From an uncultured Bacteroidota bacterium (GTDB lineage: Bacteria; Bacteroidota; Bacteroidia; Chitinophagales; Chitinophagaceae), in NCBI GenBank assembly GCA_903905065.1, contig CAIVEW010000001.1:1-33657 (forward strand): a stretch of 33,657 nt of DNA, written 5' to 3'. The translations under genes were made by a program, and so were the position numbers. The notes under the pieces are model-generated. The model was not told the DNA's origin. It saw only the letters and a program-made list of their open reading frames with translations, and did no database searches. Numbering within the stretch: position 1 is the stretch's first letter; every line of letters begins with the position of its first letter. Positions 24,107 through 30,691 of the stretch are shown here, piece by piece.

Positions 24107-25369
24107 TTATCTTCTGCCGCCTTCGTGTGGTGCCTCATGCGGTGCCTCACGGGGAGGCTCATTGTGAGGAGGCTGCATAGGTTGCGGGCGCTGTTGCGGC
24201 ATTGGCTGTTGCCTTTGAACGGGTGGTTCTGGCCTCTGCTGCGGCTGCGGACGCTGCTGTGGTTGCTGCTGTTGTTGCGGTTGCGGCCTTTGCTGTGGCT
24301 GAGGACGCTGTTGTGGTTGCGGCCGTTCCTGTGGCTGAGGGCGCTGTTGCGATTGTTGCTGTGGCTGCGGCCTTTGCTGCGGTTGTGGGCGCTGTTGTGG
24401 TTGCGGCCTTTCCTGTGGCTGAGGACGCTGTTGCGGCTGTTGTTGCGGTTGCGGTCTCTGCTGTGGCGGCTGTGGTCGGCCTGCTGGCTGCTGCTGCCCC
24501 TGTGGCCTGCCTCCAGTTTGTTGGATCTGCTGCCTGAACGCAGGTTGTTTTGCTGCAGTAATATTAGTATGATTTTGGGGAGCGCCTATAGCTCTTGGCG
24601 CTGCTATGACATTAGCGGGACGGGCTGTGCTTGCAGTTGCCCTGTTCACTGCCGGGCGGTACATGCTTACCCTGTTTCCGTTGATGCCGGATTCTCCAGG
24701 CCTGTCAGACTGTGATACGTGATAGACAGGTACGGGCTGATGGGTGTAACGCTGAATTTCTTCGCCACGTGGCCCATAGTTGTACCGAACATGGGTACCA
24801 TTGTCTACATAATAGTTATTCACCAGGCTGGTCCTATGAATGTACGTGTTATTGTAGCTAGGGCCTCTCCAGTAATGGATACAATTGGGTTGATACATAT
24901 ACTCAGGGCTCACGAATATCCACCAGCTTGATGGACAATCATAGGCAAGTCCCGCACCGGGCCCAAGTGGCGCCCATCCGCAATCCCCACCGCCGAAGCG
25001 CCAGCTGACCCATGCGGGCGCCCATTCATAACCCGGTATCCAAACCCAGCCATAGTAGGGGTCGTAAGTCCAGCGGCCATAGTGATAGCAGGCCCAGCCC
25101 CACGGATCATCTGATACCCAGGTATTACCGTAGTCGGTCATTACCCAGTGGCCGCGGCTACCGTATGGGCGAAAGTCCCCCCCTTCGTTAGGTACAAATA
25201 CATTACCATACTGCGGGTCGCTGACCCATTGTCCGTAGGGAGACAAATTATCGTAGAATGTCTGGTAAGAAACGGTTACATCCTGTGCTGCTACTTTTTG
25301 CCAACTGCCGGCGATAAGTAACAAGCTCAGCAATGCAGCGCTCATTAATCGGTTCATTGTCTTTTTCAT
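24107..25369 (-). CDS. DUF6600-type secreted protein with long Gln/Pro-rich tail
   Basis: A 420-residue secreted protein: signal peptide to about residue 28 (…WQKVAAQ), then a Trp/Tyr/Gly-rich domain (30-190) with YDNLSPYGQWV, DDPWGWACYHYGRW and YYGWVWIPGYEWAPAWVSWR, the DUF6600 pattern. A linker follows, then residues 285-400 made of RPQPQQ units with a longer 28-residue period (two copies containing RPQPQERPQ). The end is Pro/His/Glu-rich (APHEAPHEGG). No membrane anchor is seen after the signal. The tail is probably disordered and may span or bind cell-wall material. The repeat DNA could change in length between strains. Confidence 0.82.
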   Translation of the reverse strand: MKKTMNRLMSAALLSLLLIAGSWQKVAAQDVTVSYQTFYDNLSPYGQWVSDPQYGNVFVPNEGGDFRPYGSRGHWVMTDYGNTWVSDDPWGWACYHYGRWTYDPYYGWVWIPGYEWAPAWVSWRFGGGDCGWAPLGPGAGLAYDCPSSWWIFVSPEYMYQPNCIHYWRGPSYNNTYIHRTSLVNNYYVDNGTHVRYNYGPRGEEIQRYTHQPVPVYHVSQSDRPGESGINGNRVSMYRPAVNRATASTARPANVIAAPRAIGAPQNHTNITAAKQPAFRQQIQQTGGRPQGQQQPAGRPQPPQQRPQPQQQPQQRPQPQERPQPQQRPQPQQRPQPQQQSQQRPQPQERPQPQQRPQPQQRPQPQQQQQPQQRPQPQQRPEPPVQRQQPMPQQRPQPMQPPHNEPPREAPHEAPHEGGRR

Positions 25370-25550
25370 TTTATGTTGATTTAGTGGTGTATCGGTTGTA
25401 GTTCAATATGCAGTCCAAAAACTGTGAATATGGTGTTAATCCGTGTCTTTCAAGGTCTTACCCAATAATGATGCCACCACGCAGCAGAAATGCAAAAAGG
25501 GAAAAAACAAAATCCAAAACGGAGCGGACTGTACTGCTGTGAACTTGCGC

Positions 25551-25582
25551 GTGTAAAGACGTTGCATTGCAAGTCTCTACGG
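25551..25582. repeat. Imperfect GTAAAGAC/GTCTCTAC palindrome
   Basis: The arms around a central TTGCATTGCAA are near-complementary: GTAAAGAC on the left and GTCTCTAC on the right. It resembles a short interspersed palindrome of the GTAGAGACG type I recall from other genomes. Only one copy is in the window. Confidence 0.4.
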
Positions 25583-25611
25583 AACACCCTATTTTCATCA
25601 CTGTACAACTA

Positions 25612-25641
25612 TAAAACAAAAATCCCCGGCATTTGCCGGGG
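25612..25641 (-). terminator. Rho-independent terminator of sucD
   Basis: CCCCGGC-ATTT-GCCGGGG (25624-25641) forms a seven-base GC-rich stem. Read in the minus direction it is followed by ATTTTTGTTTT. It lies 43 bases past the sucD stop. Confidence 0.85.
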
Positions 25642-25683
25642 ACGCTATAGTTCCTGGATTTTGGTTTTTTTTTGAGTTTGCCT

Positions 25684-26562
25684 TTAGGCTGTAACTGCAA
25701 GCACATCGGCCATTGTTTTGCCAATGTTAGCAGGACTGTCTACCACGTGAATGCCACACTCACGCATAATCTTCATTTTTGCAGCAGCCGTATCATCAGC
25801 ACCGCCGATGATAGCGCCTGCGTGGCCCATACGACGGCCTGCAGGAGCTGTCTGGCCGGCGATAAAGCCAACCACAGGTTTATTCATATTGTTCTTCAGC
25901 CAGTAGGCTGCTTCAGCTTCCATATTACCGCCTATCTCCCCTATCATGATGATACCGTCCGTTTCCGGGTCGTTCATCAGCAGTTCTACTGCCTCCTTGG
26001 TAGTTGTCCCGATGATCGGGTCTCCACCGATACCGATAGCTGTAGATACACCAAGGCCGGCTTTCACGGCCTGATCGGCAGCTTCGTAAGTAAGTGTACC
26101 TGACTTTGAAACTATACCTATACGGCCGGGTTTGAATACAAAACCGGGCATGATGCCTACTTTAGCTTCGCCTGCAGTGATCACACCGGGGCAGTTCGGC
26201 CCAATTAACCGGCAATTGCGGCCTTTTATGAATTCACGGGCTTTTACCATGTCCTGAACTGGTATGCCCTCTGTGATGCAGATGATGACTTTAATGCCGG
26301 CGTCTGCAGCTTCCATAATAGCATCTGCGGCAAAAGCCGGTGGTACGAAAATGATGGATACATCCGCTCCGGTGCCGTCTACTGCGTCTTTTACAGTATT
26401 GAATACCGGCTTATCCAGGTGCTGGGTACCGCCTTTTGCCGGGGTAACACCACCTACCACGTTAGTGCCGTATTCTATCATCTGTGTAGCATGAAAAGTA
26501 CCTTCCGTTCCCGTAAAGCCTTGAACGATAACCCTTGATTCCTTATTTACTAAAACTGCCAT
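25684..26562 (-). CDS. sucD: Succinyl-CoA synthetase (ligase), alpha subunit
   Basis: From the ATG at 26560-26562, 292 residues, normal for SucD. With SucB it makes ATP or GTP from succinyl-CoA in the TCA cycle. Motifs: CoA-binding [32 protein letters not shown], and the phospho-histidine loop [12 protein letters not shown]. An upstream in-frame start (26604) would add residues encoded by the palindromic repeat, and is rejected. sucC is not adjacent. A -7 box (26602-26609) and a palindromic element lie just upstream; a terminator follows. Confidence 0.95.
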   Translation of the reverse strand: MAVLVNKESRVIVQGFTGTEGTFHATQMIEYGTNVVGGVTPAKGGTQHLDKPVFNTVKDAVDGTGADVSIIFVPPAFAADAIMEAADAGIKVIICITEGIPVQDMVKAREFIKGRNCRLIGPNCPGVITAGEAKVGIMPGFVFKPGRIGIVSKSGTLTYEAADQAVKAGLGVSTAIGIGGDPIIGTTTKEAVELLMNDPETDGIIMIGEIGGNMEAEAAYWLKNNMNKPVVGFIAGQTAPAGRRMGHAGAIIGGADDTAAAKMKIMRECGIHVVDSPANIGKTMADVLAVTA

Positions 26563-26580
26563 GTGCTTTTGTTTGAAGTG

Positions 26581-26599
26581 CCTGCCTACCGCAGGCAGG
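26581..26599. repeat. Palindromic leader element, copy 2
   Basis: The 19-base CCTGCCTACCGCAGGCAGG is the family core in reverse with one base missing from the centre. It lies 18 bases upstream of the sucD start codon, across the predicted transcript start. Confidence 0.75.
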
Positions 26600-26601
26600 C
26601 G

Positions 26602-26609
26602 CAAATTTA
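26602..26609 (-). promoter_or_regulatory. -7 promoter box (TAAATTTG) of sucD
   Basis: An exact TAnnTTTG match on the minus strand. Transcription would start near 26595, within the palindromic element. Confidence 0.5.
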
Positions 26610-26782
26610 ATAGAATTTACGGGATTTGGATTAAGTCTTTTTTGTAACAAGGATTGCTATTTTTTGCACCTGACTTTAACCTACAATTAATAATAAAAAA
26701 TAATTTTATTTTTCACTCACATTTCCTCTTGTCTTATCGTCTATATATCTGAACCATTGTCTTAACCCCAAAAACCAATTTT

Positions 26783-28459
26783 ATGAAAAAAACACTTTAC
26801 CTGGGCCTTTGCGCATTTATTTTCTGCTCCATATTGGCCGTACGAACAAACGCACAGACGATCGTCGGTGTGTATATTACTCATGGATGCGATACCGAGA
26901 GTTATTATGCACCTATGTCCGGGTATACCCCGGGTAACACGCTGTTGACTTATTTTGGAGATGGCACGAGCGAAACCGACCCCGCCGATAGTATGGCCTT
27001 TTTCTCTCATGCCTATGCCACTGCCGGTTCTTACACCATGAAGTGCATTTTAATAAACCCCAGCGGAGCCCATATCGACTCAACCACTTTGACGGACGAT
27101 GTTGCCATTTGCAGTACGCTCTCACTTACCCCTTATCTTGATAACAATTCAAATTGCCTTTACGATGCAGGAGATGGCGCTATACTAACGCCACTTACAG
27201 TAGAAATTGACTCAGCAGGGGTACCACTGGACACAATAACAGCAACCGGCGCCTATTATAGTACAGCGTATGGCGTGCCCGCAGGTACCGTATATGCTTT
27301 TAAGCTATTGACACCTCCGGCGGGCGTTGTGGTTTCCTGCCCAGGCAGTGGAATAGTGTATGATACCGCAGGAGTGAGTCATGGCACTCGTCTCATGGGG
27401 TTTGTTTGTGGCAGTTCCAGCGGGTTTGATCTGAGCGAGATCGTAAATGTTGGCGGACCGGGCCGGCATATGTCAGACGTAGACGTGGAGTTGCAGAATG
27501 CATTTTGTACTGCTCAAACCGGCACACTTACTATGACCTTCAGCCCGAAGTACAATTTTTCTTATGCCTATCCTGTGCCCTCATCAGTTGTTGGAAACGT
27601 GATCACATGGAACATTCCTGCGATTTCTGCTACCGCACCGGTCGATATCAGCGCTCATTTCGATGTACCGGGCGCATGGCTGATACCAGGAGACACTATA
27701 CAGAGCAGTTATGTACTGACACCCATAACCGGGGACCTAAACCCTGCAAATAACACAATAGTACGTGTGGATACGGTCACCGCTTCTTACGACCCAAATG
27801 AAAAATCGGTAATGCCGCACGGAGCAGTAACTGCCGGCACCAATCTCGATTACAAAATAGTATTTGAGAATACCGGTAACGCCCCGGCGCAGAATATCCA
27901 CGTGCAGGACACGCTTTCCAACGACCTGGATATACATTCATTTAAGCTGGAATCAGCGACTGCACAGGTATTTACAACTATAAGCAAGGACGCAGCAGGC
28001 CACAATGTGCTGAAATTCGACTTCCCGAACATCAACCTGCTGGATAGCTCTCATCATGGACAATGCCAGGGAATGGTCACCTTCACCATCAATACCAAGG
28101 CCGGCTTACCTGGTGGCACCGTAATCTACAACCAGGCGGGCATCTACTTTGACGATAATGAGGTAGTAATGACCGATAGTGCACAGACGGAAATTGGCAT
28201 CACCACAGGTGTTACTACAATGACGAATGCTTCGAAAGTAGCGGTATATCCGAACCCTGTAAACGACCAGCTGACCGTAAAAACAGATGGCACGTATACC
28301 TCACTTACTGTCACCAATACAGTAGGCCAGTTGATGATGACGCAACAAATAAATACAGCCCAAACAACCGTTAACGTAAAGGGTTTGCCAGCAGGCCTTT
28401 ACTACCTCACACTGAGAGGGGAACTCGGTACCAAGGTGGTGAAGTTTGAGAAGATGTAG
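26783..28459 (+). CDS. Secreted protein with T9SS type A C-terminal sorting domain
   Basis: A 558-residue cargo of the type IX secretion system. A signal peptide (MKKTLYLGLCAFIFCSILAVRTNAQ) is followed by a PKD-like region (FGDGTSETDPADSMAFFSHAYATAGSYT), Cys-containing Ig-like segments, and a DUF11/DUF7619-like domain starting at SYDPNEKSVMPHG with YKIVFENTGNAPAQNI. The C-terminal sorting domain starts at VAVYPNPVNDQLTV and ends GTKVVKFEKM. The sorting domain is normally recognised at the outer membrane and removed on export. Ligand or enzymatic function is not evident; surface structural or adhesive role is inference. Ends in a hairpin terminator at 28485. Confidence 0.92.
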   Translation: MKKTLYLGLCAFIFCSILAVRTNAQTIVGVYITHGCDTESYYAPMSGYTPGNTLLTYFGDGTSETDPADSMAFFSHAYATAGSYTMKCILINPSGAHIDSTTLTDDVAICSTLSLTPYLDNNSNCLYDAGDGAILTPLTVEIDSAGVPLDTITATGAYYSTAYGVPAGTVYAFKLLTPPAGVVVSCPGSGIVYDTAGVSHGTRLMGFVCGSSSGFDLSEIVNVGGPGRHMSDVDVELQNAFCTAQTGTLTMTFSPKYNFSYAYPVPSSVVGNVITWNIPAISATAPVDISAHFDVPGAWLIPGDTIQSSYVLTPITGDLNPANNTIVRVDTVTASYDPNEKSVMPHGAVTAGTNLDYKIVFENTGNAPAQNIHVQDTLSNDLDIHSFKLESATAQVFTTISKDAAGHNVLKFDFPNINLLDSSHHGQCQGMVTFTINTKAGLPGGTVIYNQAGIYFDDNEVVMTDSAQTEIGITTGVTTMTNASKVAVYPNPVNDQLTVKTDGTYTSLTVTNTVGQLMMTQQINTAQTTVNVKGLPAGLYYLTLRGELGTKVVKFEKM

Positions 28460-28484
28460 TTTTTTTGATGTGTGTGTTAAATAC

Positions 28485-28528
28485 CACGGGGCGCATAGGG
28501 GCTATACCTTATGTGCCTTGTGTTTTTT
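28485..28528 (+). terminator. Terminator of the T9SS cargo gene
   Basis: A long hairpin from 28485 to 28522 (CACGGGGC... pairing with ...GCCTTGTG through G-U pairs) and then T6. A related, better-paired hairpin follows the gene relic at 28803. Confidence 0.7.
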
Positions 28529-28559
28529 ATGCCCGCAAAGCGGCGCTGGCTGGGCCAGC

Positions 28560-28580
28560 TAGGTATAACTACCTATTTTT
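28560..28580 (+). terminator. Second small terminator-like hairpin
   Basis: TAGGTA-TAAC-TACCTA followed by T5. It may be a backup terminator for the T9SS gene. Confidence 0.45.
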
Positions 28581-28651
28581 AAAAACAGGTATTTGTACGC
28601 ATAAAAAAGAAAGAAGAGCGAGGTAGGTTTGTATTCTAAAATCAACCGCAT

Positions 28652-28777
28652 ATGCTTGACCAAACGCTTGTTGCTGCTTATACAAAAGTAAACATCTGTC
28701 GTTTTCCTGCAGGCATCTATTACATCGTATTAAGAGGAGAGGCGGGTACGAAGGTGGTAAAGTTTGAGAAAATGTAA
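28652..28777 (+). pseudogene. Relic of a second T9SS cargo gene: C-terminal sorting domain end only
   Basis: A 41-codon stretch that aligns residue by residue with the last part of the sorting domain in the preceding gene: VN-x-PAG-x-YY-x-LRGE-x-GTKVVKFEKM, ending in a stop. Its frame is closed by a stop shortly before the first Met, and nothing upstream encodes a signal peptide or the rest of a cargo protein. The DNA downstream also repeats the parent's terminator. This fits tandem duplication followed by deletion, or loss of a neighbouring paralogue. Expression as a 41-residue peptide is unlikely. Confidence 0.8.
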
Positions 28778-28802
28778 TTGTTAAGTTGTTTGTTTTGATT
28801 GC

Positions 28803-28846
28803 CACAAGGCGCATAAGGGCTATACCTTATGTTGCCTTGTGTTTTT
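28803..28846 (+). terminator. Terminator downstream of the T9SS relic
   Basis: CACAAGGC (28803-28810) pairs with GCCTTGTG (28834-28841), with an inner CATAAGG/CCTTATG stem, followed by T5. It is clearly homologous to the hairpin at 28485-28522. Confidence 0.75.
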
Positions 28847-28860
28847 GCTCATACATTTTA

Positions 28861-29223
28861 CTAATATTGCCCGGTGCTCAGCATCACCAATGTACATGCC
28901 TCCAGCACATCTATACCTTCCTGAGCCGCAATGCGTTCCAACTCCTCGTTCTCAGCGCCTGGGTTGAAGATGATGCGGCGGGGCTTTAGTGAAATGATAT
29001 AATCGTAGTAGGGCTTTTGGTGCAGGGGATTTAGGTACAATGTCACCGTATCTATATCTTCGGACGGCATAGGCTGGGTATTGATTTCCACGCCATTCAC
29101 CCTCCCCTTAATTTTACCAATGGCTACCACTTCCCTACCCTTGCTGAGCAGTTTAAGGATGGCCTTATTGCTATACCTATCCGGATTTTCTGACGCGCCT
29201 AATACCAGTGTTTTGTTTTTCAT
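28861..29223 (-). CDS. CoA-binding domain protein (CoA_binding_2 / YccU-like)
   Basis: A 120-residue Rossmann-fold protein. The N-terminal LVLGASENPDRYSNKAI is the CoA-binding loop, followed by KGREVVAIGK, DIDTVTLYLNP and the conserved FNPGAENEEL. Such small proteins bind CoA in vitro, but the cellular role is unclear. Its leader, from the -7 box at 29283-29290, contains palindromic copy 3. The stop faces the convergent T9SS relic. Confidence 0.88.
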   Translation of the reverse strand: MKNKTLVLGASENPDRYSNKAILKLLSKGREVVAIGKIKGRVNGVEINTQPMPSEDIDTVTLYLNPLHQKPYYDYIISLKPRRIIFNPGAENEELERIAAQEGIDVLEACTLVMLSTGQY

Positions 29224-29235
29224 ACCGCTTTGCGT

Positions 29236-29266
29236 CCTAACCTGCCTGCCGGTAGGCAGGAGGGGA
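29236..29266. repeat. Palindromic leader element, copy 3
   Basis: These 31 bases (CCTAA, core CCTGCCTGCCGGTAGGCAGG at 29241-29260, then AGGGGA) are identical to copy 1. The element lies 12 bases upstream of the CoA-binding gene's start codon, inside its predicted 5' leader. Confidence 0.8.
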
Positions 29267-29282
29267 GCTACCCATTTGATTA

Positions 29283-29290
29283 CAAAATTA
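29283..29290 (-). promoter_or_regulatory. -7 promoter box (TAATTTTG) of the CoA-binding gene
   Basis: An exact TAnnTTTG match on the minus strand. It predicts a leader of about 50 nt carrying palindromic copy 3. Confidence 0.5.
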
Positions 29291-29353
29291 TGCCAGAATC
29301 ATTGTTTTAGCCATTGTAAACGATTATAGCCTTATTTACCACCTGGATTCTCT

Positions 29354-29381
29354 ACGGTTTTAACTTTTAACTTTTGACTTA
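29354..29381. repeat. Heptamer array D, at the 3' end of the Fe-S gene
   Basis: TAACTTT, TAACTTT and TGACTTA follow at a 7-bp period from 29361, with a partial unit before. The last unit overlaps the stop codon of the CCG-domain gene. Confidence 0.55.
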
Positions 29382-30155
29382 TATCGACATCGCCACCATT
29401 TCTGCGATATCCATCACTTTTACCGTGTCTTCTTTTTCTTTGTTCTTCACGCCGTCGGTGAGCATGGTAGTGCAGAAGGGGCAGTTGGCAGCAATAATGG
29501 TCGCGCCTGTCTCCAGCGCCTGCTCTGCCCTATCGAAATTGATACGGGTTGCGCCCGGTTCTTCTTCCTTGAACATCTGCGCGCCACCGGCGCCGCAGCA
29601 CATGCCGTTGCTGCGGCAGCGCTTCATTTCTATAAGCTCAGTATCAAATGCCTGCAGCACTTCGCGCGGGGCTTCGTAAATATTGTTGCCACGCCCCAGG
29701 TAGCAGCTATCGTGGTAGGTGATCTTCTTCCCTTTAAAAGCACCTCCGTCCTTCAGCTTCACCCTTCCATCGTTGATGAGCTGCTGCAGGAATGTAGTAT
29801 GGTGCATCACTTCGTAGTTGCCGCCCAGCGCCGGATATTCATTCTTGAAAATATTGAAACAGTGGGGGCATATGGTCACCACTTTTTTGATGCCGTAACC
29901 ATTGAGCGTATGAATGTTGTTGTAGGCCATCATCTGGAACAGGAATTCATTGCCGGCCCTGCGGGCAGGATCACCGGTGCACATTTCTTCCTTGCCCAAA
30001 ATGGCGAATTTGATGCCAACCTTATCCAGTATTTGTGTAAAAGCCCGCGTTATTTTTTGAGCCCTTTGGTCGAAACTACCGGCACAGCCCACCCAGAAGA
30101 GTACTTCGGGTTGTTCGCCATTAGCGGTATACTCGGACATTGATTTTATCGTCAT
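29379..30155 (-). CDS. HdrB-like (Fe-S)-binding protein with CCG domains
   Basis: A 258-residue cytoplasmic protein with two cysteine-rich CCG-type domains. The first runs from FWVGCAGSFDQRA to ICPHCFN, and the second has HDSCYLGRGN, CCGAGGAQ and NCPFC. In heterodisulfide reductase HdrB and related proteins such modules hold non-cubane Fe-S clusters. Start could be here or five codons later (MSEYT). With the membrane Fe-S gene at 30692 it forms a familiar pair, probably moving electrons between quinone and an unknown acceptor. Here hicAB lies between them. Confidence 0.87.
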   Translation of the reverse strand: MTIKSMSEYTANGEQPEVLFWVGCAGSFDQRAQKITRAFTQILDKVGIKFAILGKEEMCTGDPARRAGNEFLFQMMAYNNIHTLNGYGIKKVVTICPHCFNIFKNEYPALGGNYEVMHHTTFLQQLINDGRVKLKDGGAFKGKKITYHDSCYLGRGNNIYEAPREVLQAFDTELIEMKRCRSNGMCCGAGGAQMFKEEEPGATRINFDRAEQALETGATIIAANCPFCTTMLTDGVKNKEKEDTVKVMDIAEMVAMSI

Positions 30156-30183
30156 AATTAAAAATTCAAGAGTAAGAATTTAA
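30156..30183. repeat. Heptamer array E
   Basis: Units AATTAAA (30156), AATTCAA (30163), GAGTAAG (30170) and AATTTAA (30177) repeat every seven bases. The array directly abuts the start codon of the CCG-domain gene. Confidence 0.6.
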
Positions 30184-30194
30184 GAGCCGTTTGT

Positions 30195-30416
30195 CTAAGC
30201 GTACATTAGCTTTCCTTTTGGTTCGGGAATATTGCGTCCCAAGGATTTTGCCGTTTCAATCCACTCTGACATTATCGTTTGCACATTCTCGATTGCATCG
30301 GTATACGAATTGCCATCAGCCATACAACCAGGTAATTCTGGAACTTCCGCTATAAACGATTCATCATCTTTGCTCCAATAAATTATCACTTCATATTTAT
30401 TCAGATCCTGTTTCAT
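30195..30416 (-). CDS. hicB: HicB family antitoxin (short type)
   Basis: A 73-residue antitoxin with the HicB fold: EVIIYWSKDDESFIAEVPELPGCMADGNSYTDAIENV. It ends soon after KGKL, with no C-terminal ribbon-helix-helix or HTH domain, so it may not autoregulate by binding DNA as longer HicB proteins do. It overlaps the toxin gene by 20 bases in toxin-first order, implying translational coupling. It should neutralise HicA by direct binding. The pair sits inside an apparent Fe-S oxidoreductase operon. Confidence 0.92.
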   Translation of the reverse strand: MKQDLNKYEVIIYWSKDDESFIAEVPELPGCMADGNSYTDAIENVQTIMSEWIETAKSLGRNIPEPKGKLMYA

Positions 30417-30663
30417 TTGGCAATAGTTTGTATTTAATAATTAATTCTCTTACTTGTTTTACCTGGTAGGGTTTCGCCTTGTTATCTATTGGCTGGAGGT
30501 TTACTATTTCAACGACTTCTTTTTTAGTGAAAATATGATGGCTACCATTTATCCTCATTTGAAAATCTAAAGATTGCAATATTTTTATGATATCGTCAAA
30601 CCTAAAATTCTTATCGGAATTTCCTGAAAGCAGTTGGATTAAAAGCTTGTCAAATTTACTCAT
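30397..30663 (-). CDS. hicA: HicA family mRNA interferase toxin
   Basis: An 88-residue toxin of the HicA family, which cleaves mRNA. The double-stranded-RNA-binding-like fold is indicated by IIKILQSLDFQMRINGSHHIF with catalytic His in GSHH, followed by VVEIVNLQP and the C-terminal VKQVRELIIKY. It is about 20 residues longer than the shortest HicA proteins, with an extra N-terminal helix. The stop overlaps the hicB start by 20 bases. The gene pair is AT-richer than its flanking Fe-S genes by eye, which fits acquisition by transfer. Confidence 0.9.
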   Translation of the reverse strand: MSKFDKLLIQLLSGNSDKNFRFDDIIKILQSLDFQMRINGSHHIFTKKEVVEIVNLQPIDNKAKPYQVKQVRELIIKYKLLPNETGSE

Positions 30664-30691
30664 AAAAACTCATAACAACGTTTAAAACATA

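Larger units (their letters stand above)
25370..25683. other. Intergenic region with a palindromic repeat and the sucD terminator
   Basis: Between the start of the DUF6600 gene and the end of sucD this stretch contains no convincing gene. It holds an imperfect palindrome at 25551-25582 and the terminator at 25612-25641. Confidence 0.6.

Noticed and set aside
24180..24500. CRISPR-like spaced repeats
   Set aside because: The repeats are in-frame codons for RPQPQQ units with no unique spacers and no cas genes nearby.
24101..24715. Long plus-strand Leu-rich ORFs opposite the DUF6600 gene
   Set aside because: They are antisense readings of the Gln/Pro codon repeats. The minus-strand frame has a signal peptide and a recognised domain.
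28569..28814. 81-residue minus-strand ORF over the T9SS relic
   Set aside because: It is antisense to the clear sorting-domain remnant and overlaps its terminator, with no recognisable features.
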